The notes under the pieces are model-generated. The model did no database searches. It had not been told where the DNA came from and was given only the letters and a program-made list of their open reading frames with translations. DNA of 64,000 bases, from NCBI GenBank assembly GCA_050331295.1, contig JBHJGZ010000006.1:434001-498000 (forward strand), written 5' to 3'. Made by a program: the position numbers and the translations under genes. Positions 25,040-33,747 of this stretch are shown one piece after another. The stretch comes from Kuafuiihalomonas sp050331295. GTDB taxonomy: Bacteria > Myxococcota > Kuafuiibacteriia > Kuafuiibacteriales > Kuafuiibacteriaceae. Position 1 is the stretch's first letter, and every line of letters starts with the position of its first letter.

Positions 25040-26692
25040 TCAGTTCGCCGGGTACGCGGTCCAGCCGCGGGTCCAGTCCACCTCTTCGCCGCCGAACGGA
25101 ATCGCTCCGATGAAGGTGGCCGAGCTGTCGAAGAAGCCGAACTCCTGGTCGTCGGGAGGCTGGACGGCGGTGACGTCCTCGTTGTTGCCTCCGACGATGT
25201 CGGCCGAGGACACCGGCGCGAAATCCGGCTCCGTGACGCTCAGGGGGTTCGCGAGCTGGGGATTGGTCGTCGACAGGACCACGATGTTTGCGCTCTCCAG
25301 AACCGCACTCGACACATCGAGCTGGTCGAAGTTCAAGTCGTCGCTGGGAACCTCCTCGAGATTGGCATCCACCGGATTGATGGCACCGGCTCCGAGCTGT
25401 TGAAAGACCACCGATTCAACGATCAACCGCGTGGTGGAAGGCTCGGGCGCAGGACCGTTCAACGAAAGGGTCGTGCATTCCTGATCCGAAATTTGTCCGA
25501 AGCCGACGGCGAGGCACCGCTGGGTCGCTCCACCGTTGAAGAAGAATCCTCCCTCCCGATGTCCGAACACGAAGGTGTTTGCGATGGTACCCGCGGTGCC
25601 TTCTCGAAGAAACGCGGCTTGTGAGGCTTGCATGACGGCATTGGGATCGGCCACCAAGGTCATGTTGTAGAGCTGAGGCGACGACCTAGGGAGAGCATTG
25701 ACTTCGCGCCCGTTGCTGTCGGCTTCGATGCTCCGGTCATCCGACTCGGGGCGCTGCTGCACGATGATGAACTGACCGAAGCCCTTCCATCCAAAATCCC
25801 AGTCCAAGCCGTCGTCCCCCGACTGCGAGATGACCGCGTGTCGGAGATTGGCGGCTCCCCCGAAAAACTCGATGCCGTCGTCCAGGCCCCGATGCACTTG
25901 AACAAAATCGAGGGTGGTCTGGTTGTTACAGCCTCCGAGCGTGATCCCGTTGAGTTCGTTGCCTTCGCCCACCTCGGAGCCGGCGAACTCCACCCGCACG
26001 AACTCCATCACGCCGCAGGTTGGCGCTAACGTGATACCCTGCGACGTGAACGCGTCGAGCTCGCTCTGGGTGTACGGACCGTACACCGCCCGCGGGTCCA
26101 CCACACCTTCCAGGTCCTCGGTCCCGTTTTGATCGTCCGGCGCGTTGGCGTTGACGGTTTCGGTGCCGAGGAGCGCGATCCCGCCCCAGTCTCCAGGATT
26201 CCGCTGCCCTCTTGGCTGACTGCTGGTGAAGATGATGGGATTGTCGAGGCTTCCGTCCGCTTGGATCCGAGCGCCTCGGAGAAAGATGAGGGCGGATGTT
26301 TGGGTCCCGTAGATCCGCGTATCTTCAAGAATCGTCAGGACCGAGCCGGGCTGGACGAACACCTCGTCCGTGAGGAGGTAGTCGTTTTCGGACGTCCACA
26401 TCAGATTGCCCGAGATGTCCCCGGCGATCTCCACCAGCGGTCGCTCGACGCACAGGCCCTCGGTCGCGCCCGTGGGAACCTCACAAATGCCCCGGCCGGT
26501 GCCGCAATCGGCGTCGGTCGCGCACATCGGCGTCAAGCAGAGATTGTCGATGCACGCACCACCGGCGACACAGTCCGCGTCGCTGCTGCATTCGTCCTCG
26601 ATGTTGACGATGGCTGAACACGCCGAGATGCAAGCCAAGAACGCGAAGGTCCATCCTGGCCTCGGCCGAGAGCGGCCTGTCCGGCACCCCAT
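25040..26692 (-). CDS. Secreted lipoprotein with Cys-rich repeats and a predicted beta-helix
   Basis: The 550-residue product has a basic N-terminus and a lipobox (FAFLACISAC), so it is probably an outer-membrane lipoprotein. Two short Cys-rich units follow (CSSDADCVAGGACIDNLC and CATDADCGTGRGIC), a type common in secreted myxobacterial proteins. The rest resembles a right-handed parallel beta-helix: DNPIIFTSSQPRGQRNPGDW, GNELNGITLGGCNNQTTLDF and many FxGGxxNLRHxVISQSGDDG-like turns. I start at ATG 26692, which has GGAG six bases upstream; earlier in-frame starts up to 26728 lack one. Function unknown; a surface carbohydrate-binding or adhesive role is possible. Confidence 0.78.
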   Translation of the reverse strand: MGCRTGRSRPRPGWTFAFLACISACSAIVNIEDECSSDADCVAGGACIDNLCLTPMCATDADCGTGRGICEVPTGATEGLCVERPLVEIAGDISGNLMWTSENDYLLTDEVFVQPGSVLTILEDTRIYGTQTSALIFLRGARIQADGSLDNPIIFTSSQPRGQRNPGDWGGIALLGTETVNANAPDDQNGTEDLEGVVDPRAVYGPYTQSELDAFTSQGITLAPTCGVMEFVRVEFAGSEVGEGNELNGITLGGCNNQTTLDFVQVHRGLDDGIEFFGGAANLRHAVISQSGDDGLDWDFGWKGFGQFIIVQQRPESDDRSIEADSNGREVNALPRSSPQLYNMTLVADPNAVMQASQAAFLREGTAGTIANTFVFGHREGGFFFNGGATQRCLAVGFGQISDQECTTLSLNGPAPEPSTTRLIVESVVFQQLGAGAINPVDANLEEVPSDDLNFDQLDVSSAVLESANIVVLSTTNPQLANPLSVTEPDFAPVSSADIVGGNNEDVTAVQPPDDQEFGFFDSSATFIGAIPFGGEEVDWTRGWTAYPAN

Positions 26693-26761
26693 GTGGCGCT
26701 CCATTCTGCAAGCATCCATGGCAATCACGATTCGAGGAAGTAGCAGTTTCGGGAAATTGGG

Positions 26762-27787
26762 TTAGATCTCCGAGAGGATTTTCTGCCGCATGCTCTCGTA
26801 TTCCTCTGACGAGATCATGTCAGCTTCCCTGAGAGACTGAAGCTTTTGAAGCCTCGTGACCAGGTCCGTGCCGCTGGCGGCGGGGGTCGAAGCGGATGTC
26901 GCCCCGGGTGCGACTCCAGGCGCATTTGAACTCCGGTTCATCATCCCCATCATCTGGTTGCCCATTCCGAGCCCCGCCGCAAAGCCCATTCCCGCCCCGG
27001 CCATACTGTTTGGGGTTTTGGCGGCATCCGGAATCGCGCTCGCGGTCTGGTATGCGGCATACTGGTGCACGTTCCCCACGATCCCCATTTCGGTGCGTCT
27101 ATCCAAAACCTGCTCGACGTTCGGCGGGAGGGAGATGTTCTCGATCACGAAGCGGCCGATCTCGAGCCCGAAGCGAGCGAACTCCTCTGAAAGGAGCGGC
27201 TCCAAACGATTCGAAATCTCCGTGTAGTTCCCCGCCAGGTCCAAGGCCGGAATCCGACTTTGAGCCAAAGCCTGACTGAAGCGAGAAACCAGGGTCCGTT
27301 TGAGATAACCGACGATCTCGTCGACTTCGAAGTTTCCGTCCGTCCCGACCACCTGACGAAGGAACGCACTGGGGTCGGAGACCTTGAGGGTGAAAACGCC
27401 GAATGCACGAAGCCGTATGGGACCGAACTCCGGATCACGCAACATGATGGGATTCGAGGTCCCCCACTTCAGGTCGGTGTAGTGGGTCGTATCGACGAAA
27501 TATACCTCGGCCTTGAAAGGAGAATTGAATCCGTACTTCCAGCCCTTGAGAGTCGACAAGATCGGAAGGTTGCTCGTCTCCAGCGTGTAGGTACCCGGGC
27601 CAAAGACATCTGCAAGCTGTCCTTCATTGACGAAACAGGCGGCTTGCCCCTCTCGAACCACCAGCTTCGCCCCGTTCTTGATCTCCTGGCCCCGGACCGG
27701 AAACCGCCAGACCAGCGTATCGTGGCCCGGATCGAGGAACTCGATGATCTCGATGAATTGAGAGGTGATCCGATCCCAGAGGCCCAC
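26762..27787 (-). CDS. SPFH-domain protein with C-terminal SHOCT domain (YdjI-like)
   Basis: The 341 residues begin MGLWDRITSQFIEIIEFLDP and continue into an SPFH/band-7 fold (about 20-235), with WRFPVRGQEIKNGAKLVVRE, VFGPGTYTLETSNLPILSTL and GVFTLKVSDPSAFLRQVVGT. A Gly/Met-rich linker (about 265-300) ends in a SHOCT domain (LVTRLQKLQSLREADMISSE, EYESMRQKILSEI). Bacterial relatives such as YdjI are linked to membrane stress and phage-shock-like responses. The start is GTG. No membrane segment is evident, so it may be a peripheral membrane scaffold. It lies between two lipoprotein genes with short gaps. Confidence 0.85.
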   Translation of the reverse strand: MGLWDRITSQFIEIIEFLDPGHDTLVWRFPVRGQEIKNGAKLVVREGQAACFVNEGQLADVFGPGTYTLETSNLPILSTLKGWKYGFNSPFKAEVYFVDTTHYTDLKWGTSNPIMLRDPEFGPIRLRAFGVFTLKVSDPSAFLRQVVGTDGNFEVDEIVGYLKRTLVSRFSQALAQSRIPALDLAGNYTEISNRLEPLLSEEFARFGLEIGRFVIENISLPPNVEQVLDRRTEMGIVGNVHQYAAYQTASAIPDAAKTPNSMAGAGMGFAAGLGMGNQMMGMMNRSSNAPGVAPGATSASTPAASGTDLVTRLQKLQSLREADMISSEEYESMRQKILSEI

Positions 27788-27841
27788 GACCCTGAATCTG
27801 GATCAATCCGAACATCGGGCCAAGCACCGAGCCGAAATGCC

Positions 27842-28396
27842 TCAGGTCGAGCCTTCGGCCGGGTCTGGGTCTCGATGAAGCGCCTGAATGATCGCCGCCA
27901 CCAGTCGGCGCGCGGCATCGTCCGTCGCCTGGCGTCGCGCCCTCTGCACTGCTCCCTCGGTCCGCTCGATCGGGCCCGGTCGGGACACCACCAACGCTTC
28001 ACCCTGAGCCAATACCGCCCGTACCTGACTGGGGCCCGCGGCCCAGGACGCATGAAGGTTCACCCGGACGTAGGATCGACCGGCTCGCGCCGCCGGCTCG
28101 AAGAAGGGGTCCAGCTGCACGTCGAAGCCCGTGACCCGGACCGAAACTTCGGGTCCCGATTCGGCGGAAACGCCCCGGCGAAACAACGCCCGGGCCAGGG
28201 CATCCGCGAGCTCTGGGCCCGACTGCGGAGCTTCCGGGACGCCCGTCACCTGGCCGATGCGGAAGGATGGAAGCGGAGCCGTGGCACATTGGGCGCAAGA
28301 AAGGACCGCCATCAGGAGGGTGCCGGCGCTCCGGGTCCATGGCGAGTGAGCGCCCGGTGGGAGACCCCGGACGGGAAGGCCTCCGCGTCGGCTCAC
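27842..28396 (-). CDS. Putative small lipoprotein
   Basis: No family was recognised. The 184-residue product from GTG 28396 has a long basic lead, a hydrophobic stretch (SAGTLLMAVLSC) with a plausible lipobox cysteine, then a compact domain (FRIGQVTGVPEAPQSGPELA, VSVRVTGFDVQLDPFFEPAA, RSYVRVNLHASW). It ends in an Arg/Ala-rich helix (RRQATDDAARRLVAAIIQAL). The GTG overlaps the stop of the small gene upstream (GTGA), which supports this start over the open frame up to 28687. An ATG at 28312 would remove most of the basic lead and keep LSC close to the start. Confidence 0.6.
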   Translation of the reverse strand: MSRRGGLPVRGLPPGAHSPWTRSAGTLLMAVLSCAQCATAPLPSFRIGQVTGVPEAPQSGPELADALARALFRRGVSAESGPEVSVRVTGFDVQLDPFFEPAARAGRSYVRVNLHASWAAGPSQVRAVLAQGEALVVSRPGPIERTEGAVQRARRQATDDAARRLVAAIIQALHRDPDPAEGST

Positions 28397-28638
28397 TCGG
28401 AAACGCGGTTTTCCTCCGCGCCGGTCCGGCCAGCGCGCTCGGACCCCGCATCCGGCCCCGACCCGGTGGGGTCCAGATGCGATTCGAGCTCGCGCGTCAC
28501 CAGAGCGATCAGCTCCGACGCCACCTCCAAGACCTTCTCTTGCGGAATGCCGGAGGTTCGCATGTCCTTGTACAGAGCGCGGGCCAAGATCCGCGTGGTC
28601 TGACGGAACATCGCTCCGCTTTGAGTTTCTGCCTGCAC
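28393..28638 (-). CDS. Small conserved-looking protein, function unknown
   Basis: An 81-residue product whose first two thirds are helical and well ordered: MFRQTTRILARALYKDMRTS, then GIPQEKVLEVASELIALVTRELES. The tail is disordered, rich in Gly, Ala and acidic residues. The start could be GTG 28638 or ATG 28611 (nine codons later). Its stop overlaps the GTG of the lipoprotein gene, so the two form a coupled pair. It diverges from the FAD dehydrogenase. Small size lowers confidence, but the sequence is unlike the arginine/proline-rich shadow frames around it. Confidence 0.55.
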   Translation of the reverse strand: MQAETQSGAMFRQTTRILARALYKDMRTSGIPQEKVLEVASELIALVTRELESHLDPTGSGPDAGSERAGRTGAEENRVSE

Positions 28639-28768
28639 CGTCGAGGGTGCTACAAGAGCTGGTCCGGAACGGCATCGAGGATATCACTCGTGTTTTCTCG
28701 AACGACTGAAGGGTCGCGTGAGAAAAAGGAAAACGGTGCGCAAATCGTTACGCAGGCAGAGGAGCGGG

Positions 28769-30412
28769 ATGGAAGTACGCATTCACATCGAGCGGGCGCA
28801 TACCCTCGGGTTCCCGGAGGGGGACCCGAGTCCGTGGGTGGCGGACGCGCTGGGGGTCGGCCCGGACCACGTTCGAGCAGCGCATCTTCGTCAGCGGGCC
28901 CTGGACGCCCGGAAGGGCCGCCGGGTGCCGACGTGGCAGCTCACGGTGGACGCGGACATCTCACCGGAAGCTGCCGCAACCACCCGTCACCCCACGCAGC
29001 CCATCCCCACCCCACCGCCGCTTCTGGAGTCCCCTTGCTTCTCGAGGGACATGGGACCCGTGGTTGTGGTCGGGGCCGGCCCCGCCGGTTTGTTCGCGGC
29101 TCTGCACCTGGCCGAACACGGCGCCCGGGTGGTGCTGGTTGAGAGAGGCAAACCAGTCGAAACGAGGGCCCGGGACTTCGGCCGCTTTCGCGGTCGCGGC
29201 GAACTCGACCCCGACTCGAATCTCTGCTTTGGCGAGGGCGGCGCCGGGACCTACAGCGACGGAAAGCTGACTTGCCGACGCAAGGATCCGCTTCGGACCA
29301 AGGTCCTGGAGCGCTTGCATCGGCTGGGTGGTCCCGAGCAGATCCTCGTCGATGCCAAGCCCCACATCGGGACCAACTTCCTCTTTCGCATTTTGAAGAA
29401 CGCGCGCCGGGCGCTGGTGGAGTTGGGCGTGCAACACGAGTTTTCGTCCAAGATGGTGGACGTTCGGATGCGTGGCTCTCGGGTGGTGGGCATCCGCCTG
29501 GAGGACGGGCGAGAGCTGGACGCGTCCGCCGTCATCTTGGCCATGGGACACTCCGCGCGGGAATTGTTCTTCGCGTTGGCGGAGCGAGGGCTTCCGATGG
29601 AATCCAAGGGCTTCGCCGTGGGGGTACGGATCGAGCACCCTCAGCGCTGGCTGGACGGGGTTCAGTACCGACTCGAGCCGTCCCAAACCCGTCCAGCCAC
29701 CTTGCCCCCGGCGGACTACCGGCTGGCCCACACGGTGGGGAGCCGAGGTGTGTACTCGTTCTGCATGTGCCCGGGTGGCATGGTGGTCCCGACCGCAACC
29801 GAGCCGGAATCGGTGGTGGTGAATGGAATGTCGTCGGCCAAACGAGGAAGCCCCTTCGCAAACTCGGGCCTCGTCGTCCAAGTGAATCCGGACGACGTCG
29901 AAGCGCTCGGTTTCGGCTCTGATCCTCTGGCCGGGTTGCGCTTTCAGCGGGCCCTGGAACGTGAAGCTTTCGCGCATGGCGGAAGGAATTACCGGGCACC
30001 GGCCATGAAGGCGCGGGATTTCGTTCGACGGAAGACCTCGATAGATGTGGCGGACTCCCATTTCCGCCCCGGTCTGACCCCGGCCGACCTTCGGGCCTTC
30101 CTGCCGAGCTTCATCCAGGAGGCGATGCAAGAAGCGTTGCGACATTTCGATCGGTTTCTGCCCGGATACGCGAGCGACCATGCCAACCTGATCGCGGTGG
30201 AGAGTCGAACGTCCTCGCCGCTCCGGATCCTTCGGGACCCCGACCACCGAGCCGTGGTGGGATGGCCGGGACTGTACGTGGCCGGAGAAGGACCGGGCTA
30301 CGCAGGAGGTATCATGAGCGCGGCACTGGATGGACTCCGCGTCGCAGACTCGGTTCTCCGGACGGCGCCGCGACCTCGTCCGTCAGCGAGCCGGCGGCTC
30401 GAGGAACGTTGA
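28769..30412 (+). CDS. FAD-dependent dehydrogenase (COG2509-type)
   Basis: The 547-residue flavoprotein has an N-terminal ferredoxin-like domain (MEVRIHIERAHTLGF, then HLRQRALDARKGRRVPTWQL) and a dinucleotide-binding motif VVVVGAGPAGLFAALHLAEH (about 97-116). The signature GEGGAGTYSDGKLTCRRKD marks the uncharacterised COG2509 family. The C-terminal FAD motif is GLYVAGEGPGYAGGIMSAAL. Substrate and acceptor are unknown for the family. ATG 28769 is chosen because AGGAG sits five bases upstream and the family starts there; a GTG at 28718 would add 17 basic residues. The 3' end overlaps the convergent cheB-cheR hybrid by 30 bases. Confidence 0.88.
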   Translation: MEVRIHIERAHTLGFPEGDPSPWVADALGVGPDHVRAAHLRQRALDARKGRRVPTWQLTVDADISPEAAATTRHPTQPIPTPPPLLESPCFSRDMGPVVVVGAGPAGLFAALHLAEHGARVVLVERGKPVETRARDFGRFRGRGELDPDSNLCFGEGGAGTYSDGKLTCRRKDPLRTKVLERLHRLGGPEQILVDAKPHIGTNFLFRILKNARRALVELGVQHEFSSKMVDVRMRGSRVVGIRLEDGRELDASAVILAMGHSARELFFALAERGLPMESKGFAVGVRIEHPQRWLDGVQYRLEPSQTRPATLPPADYRLAHTVGSRGVYSFCMCPGGMVVPTATEPESVVVNGMSSAKRGSPFANSGLVVQVNPDDVEALGFGSDPLAGLRFQRALEREAFAHGGRNYRAPAMKARDFVRRKTSIDVADSHFRPGLTPADLRAFLPSFIQEAMQEALRHFDRFLPGYASDHANLIAVESRTSSPLRILRDPDHRAVVGWPGLYVAGEGPGYAGGIMSAALDGLRVADSVLRTAPRPRPSASRRLEER

Positions 30413-33298
30413 GTCCAGCGGAACGAAGACGCCCGTGAAACACCGACGGGAGGTGTCGGGCGCGCGCCACGGCTCGATCCGAAGTTTGACCGAAAAGCGT
30501 CTTCCCTCGGCGCCCTGGAGCACGTGAACACCTTCGATGGACCGATGGTCATCCCCCTCTTCCGCGAGCTCGGCCATCTCCTTGGACTCGATGCCCATGA
30601 GCCTCAGCCCATCCTGCAAACCGAACACATCGTCCTCGGCGATCCCGAGGAGCCGAGCCGCGGCTCCGCCGAACACCACGGTGTCGGCCTCCGGGTCGAT
30701 GATCAACAGGCCGAGGTCGGCGCTCTTCACGGCTGCCTGGGTCCCCCCGTTCAGTTGCTGCCACGCCATTTTCTTGATGCTCAGATTTGTTTGATCCTGA
30801 GCCGTGAAGACTACACCTGACTCCTGGGCCGCGGGCTCGGTGGGCCGCAGATCGAAGCGCCACCAGGTCTCGACGGCTTGGACCTCCCGATGGACCGGAC
30901 GGCCGGTCTCCAGAACCGACCGCAGGTCGCGCAGCAGGTCTGGATAGTTCACCCGCATCTTGAAATCCGCGATGGGCCGACCCTCATCCATCCTCGTCAA
31001 CGGGAAGATCCGCGTCACCGCCCGGTTGAACCTTCGAACGTTGAGCTCTCCGTCCAGGAGGAGCACGCCGGCTTGGGTTGCGGCGAGCACTCCCGTCAGG
31101 TCTCCGGTCGTCCGTTCCAGCTCGTCCAGCTTTCGCTGATGCTCTGTGTTGACGGTGTAGAGCTCTTCGTTCACCGACTGAAGCTCTTCGTTCGTGGCCT
31201 GAAGTTCTTCGTTGCTGGCCAATAGCTCTTCGTTGGTGGTCTGAAGCTCTTCATTGTAGGCCTCGAGCTCGTGCACCGCGCTCTGAAGGTGGTCGCGGGT
31301 CAGGGCAAGCTCTCCTTCCAATTCCTCGATCCGGAGCTGGGACGCGTGTCCTGGGGCCAGCGTCTCATCGCTGCCGGCCATCGAACGAGGCATGTCCTCG
31401 AAATGGACGACGAAGTGGTCACTGTCCCGGGACACGGAAGGCATCGGCGTGACCACGATGTCGAAGAGCTCCGATTCCTTCAGGTCTTGAACCTGAACCC
31501 CAGCCACGCGCTGCGCCTTGTTTTCGTCAGCCGCTTTCCGGACGGCCGAGGTGACCAAGACCGAAAGCGGCGCCCGCAACATGGGCAGAACCGAAGTGCG
31601 AGGTGCCCCGTGAGCCAGCTTCATGTACGGGGATACATCTCCGAAGATGTAGTGGAGCTCGTAGTTCGAACCCACCACGAATCCCGGCGGTCCGACGGTC
31701 CTCAAGATGTGGTCCCCCATGGCCTCGGTGGCGTTCGGCCGGGGCCGAGCCGGCTCTTCGCCGCTCGAGGACCTGGCGCCGTTGGAGCTTCGATGGCTCA
31801 CCGGCGGAAGAAGTGGAGGCTTCGGACGGGAACGCAGCCGATAGATCTTCCATCGCTGGGAGAGACAATCGAAGAGCTCCTGCTGGGACGAGGCCAAGGT
31901 TTCGCTGGCACCCAGGAAAAGGGCCCCGCCCTCCACCAGCGAGAACGCGAGTCGGTCGATGACCCGAGCTTGGACTTCGGGACGCAAGTAGATGAGCATG
32001 TTCCGACAACACACCAGGTCGAGTCGGGTGAATGGAGGGTCGACCAGGACGTTGTGGATGGCGAAGGTGACCGAGTCCCGAAGGCTTCGGCGAAGGATGT
32101 GTCGGTCCCCGTCCCGGTCGAAGTAGCGGTCCACAAGACCCGGGTCGAGATCGTACACCACCGATGTGCTGAACACGCCGCGGCTCGCCATGCGAATGGC
32201 ACCCGGGTCGGCATCGGTGGCGAACACCTTGACCCGAAGCTGGGCATCCATCCTCCGAGCCACCTCGTGGAACAACATCGCCACCGAAAAAGCCTCCTCA
32301 CCGGTGGCGCATGCCGGCACCCAGACCCGTATCGGGTCGTTCACGCTTCCGCCCTGCCGGGCCCGCAACAGGGGTTCGACCACGAGGTCCTGAAGCTGTT
32401 CGAACGCTTCTCGGTCCCGCATGAAGCTGGTCACCTTGATCAGCAGATCATCGAGGAGGTTGTCGGCCAGCTTTCCATTGGTCTGGGCGAGTTGCGCAAG
32501 GTTCGCGATGCTCTCGCACCCGCTCAAGACCAGGCGTCGCTGCAAACGCCGACCCAAAGTGCCGACCTTGTACTGGCGGAAATCGATGCCCGATCGACGT
32601 TCCAAGAGGTCGAAGAGCGGCTCGTATTCCGAAGGCGCGGCGACCGGCTCGCGGTCAGGGACCGCTTGGTCCTCGGTCAAGGTCCGTTGGCTCACCTGCA
32701 GCAAGCGATCGGCCAGACTCGCCGGATCGCCGGAGAAATCGGCGTTGCATGCCTTCAGGGCGCTTCGCGGCATGCCGTCGAACTTGGCGGTTTCCGGAGA
32801 CTGCACCAGCACCAGGCCTCCGGAGGCCTTGATGGTCCGAACACCCCGGGAGCCGTCGGTTCCGCTGCCGGACAGGATGACGCCAACCGAGAGATCCCGC
32901 TGCATCTCGCCGGCACTGTGAAACAGGGTGTCGATGGGCAGGTGCAGTCCATCCCGCAGACTACGCTCGGTCAGCTCCAACTTCCCGAGGTCGACGCGCA
33001 CCTCCTGCTTGGGCGGGAGAAGGTAGATGTGGTCCGGCTCGATGGGCATCCCGGTTTCGGCGCTTCGCACCGGGATGGAGGTTTTCCGGGCCAGAAGCTC
33101 CGGCATCATGCTCCGGAAGTCCGGCGACAGATGCTGGGCCACGATGAAGGCCATTCCCGAATCGCCGGGCACCGAGGCGAAGAAGCGTTCGAGGGCATCG
33201 AGCCCGCCCGCCGAGGCTCCCACACAGACCACCAAAAACGGGAGGTGGGGTTCGTCTCCTTGAATCGCCGGGTGCGGAATTTCGGGCCCGGTGCTCAC
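30383..33298 (-). CDS. CheB-CheR-PAS hybrid chemotaxis-like protein
   Basis: The 971-residue product fuses a CheB methylesterase domain, a CheR methyltransferase domain and PAS-type sensing. CheB shows VGASAGG with S29, the H56 of AQHLSP and the GSGTDGSRG aspartate. CheR (about 215-480) has FRQYKVGTLGRRLQRRL, WVPACATGEEAFSVAMLFHE (SAM binding) and the CRNMLIYL motif. A coiled coil of five seven-residue units (consensus EELQxxN, 31148-31252) links to one or two PAS domains (about 710-960). No histidine kinase or receiver follows, unlike many family members. No cheA, cheW or receptor genes lie nearby, so its partner is unknown. Confidence 0.92.
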   Translation of the reverse strand: MSTGPEIPHPAIQGDEPHLPFLVVCVGASAGGLDALERFFASVPGDSGMAFIVAQHLSPDFRSMMPELLARKTSIPVRSAETGMPIEPDHIYLLPPKQEVRVDLGKLELTERSLRDGLHLPIDTLFHSAGEMQRDLSVGVILSGSGTDGSRGVRTIKASGGLVLVQSPETAKFDGMPRSALKACNADFSGDPASLADRLLQVSQRTLTEDQAVPDREPVAAPSEYEPLFDLLERRSGIDFRQYKVGTLGRRLQRRLVLSGCESIANLAQLAQTNGKLADNLLDDLLIKVTSFMRDREAFEQLQDLVVEPLLRARQGGSVNDPIRVWVPACATGEEAFSVAMLFHEVARRMDAQLRVKVFATDADPGAIRMASRGVFSTSVVYDLDPGLVDRYFDRDGDRHILRRSLRDSVTFAIHNVLVDPPFTRLDLVCCRNMLIYLRPEVQARVIDRLAFSLVEGGALFLGASETLASSQQELFDCLSQRWKIYRLRSRPKPPLLPPVSHRSSNGARSSSGEEPARPRPNATEAMGDHILRTVGPPGFVVGSNYELHYIFGDVSPYMKLAHGAPRTSVLPMLRAPLSVLVTSAVRKAADENKAQRVAGVQVQDLKESELFDIVVTPMPSVSRDSDHFVVHFEDMPRSMAGSDETLAPGHASQLRIEELEGELALTRDHLQSAVHELEAYNEELQTTNEELLASNEELQATNEELQSVNEELYTVNTEHQRKLDELERTTGDLTGVLAATQAGVLLLDGELNVRRFNRAVTRIFPLTRMDEGRPIADFKMRVNYPDLLRDLRSVLETGRPVHREVQAVETWWRFDLRPTEPAAQESGVVFTAQDQTNLSIKKMAWQQLNGGTQAAVKSADLGLLIIDPEADTVVFGGAAARLLGIAEDDVFGLQDGLRLMGIESKEMAELAEEGDDHRSIEGVHVLQGAEGRRFSVKLRIEPWRAPDTSRRCFTGVFVPLDSTFLEPPAR
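31148..31252 (-). repeat. Five 21-bp units encoding the EELQxxN coiled coil of the CheB-CheR hybrid
   Basis: Five in-frame 21-base units encode heptads such as EELQTTN, EELQATN and EELQSVN. The repeat is visible at the DNA level as recurring AGCTCTTCGTT on the plus strand. Heptads of this type are typical of CheB-CheR-PAS hybrids and form a signalling coiled coil; the unit number can vary by slippage. Confidence 0.85.
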
Positions 33299-33344
33299 CG
33301 GTCACCTATGACTCGGCGACACGAACAACGCAATCCCGGACCCG

Positions 33345-33743
33345 CTAGTGGTGGTGGTGCGGAACGAACTTGAATTCCCCCGTTTCTTCGAAGTGCTTCC
33401 GAAGATCCGGGTTCTCGTCGAAGTAGGCCTTCAGGCTCTCTTCGCTGATGTCGATGACGAGGTCGTCGCTCCCCACCTCCGCCTGACAGCCGAGACGACT
33501 ATTCAGGCGAACATCGAAGGCACGGTCGAGCCGGTCGGCCTCGGCGTCTTCCATTTCGTCGAGATCGTCGAACCCACGCAGCACGTATACGTGACAGGTG
33601 GAGCAGCCACACACGCCTCCGCAGTTCGAGCCCACCGGAACCCCGCGCTCCGCCGCCACTTCGAGAATGGTCTCTCCGGTCTCCGCCTCCACCGACACGT
33701 CTTGGGGCAGGACCCGGTTCTTCTTGAACGTTACTTTTGGCAA
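33345..33743 (-). CDS. [2Fe-2S] ferredoxin
   Basis: A 132-residue adrenodoxin/plant-type ferredoxin. The cluster ligands are C41, C47 and C50 in SNCGGVCGCSTCHVYV, with the fourth, C86, in RLGCQ. GETILEVAAERGVPVG and DDLVIDISEES are typical strands of the fold. The TTG at 33743 is chosen: it gives the usual PKVTF start and lies four bases after the dusB stop. The next upstream option, GTG 33776, lies inside dusB. The C-terminus ends naturally in four histidines (FVPHHHH), which might bind metal. Electron donor and acceptor are unknown. Confidence 0.9.
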   Translation of the reverse strand: MPKVTFKKNRVLPQDVSVEAETGETILEVAAERGVPVGSNCGGVCGCSTCHVYVLRGFDDLDEMEDAEADRLDRAFDVRLNSRLGCQAEVGSDDLVIDISEESLKAYFDENPDLRKHFEETGEFKFVPHHHH

Positions 33744-33747
33744 CCGT

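Noticed and set aside
31271..33373. 700-codon open frame on the plus strand opposite the CheB-CheR hybrid
   Set aside because: Same antisense effect; the minus-strand frame has clear catalytic motifs and this one has none.
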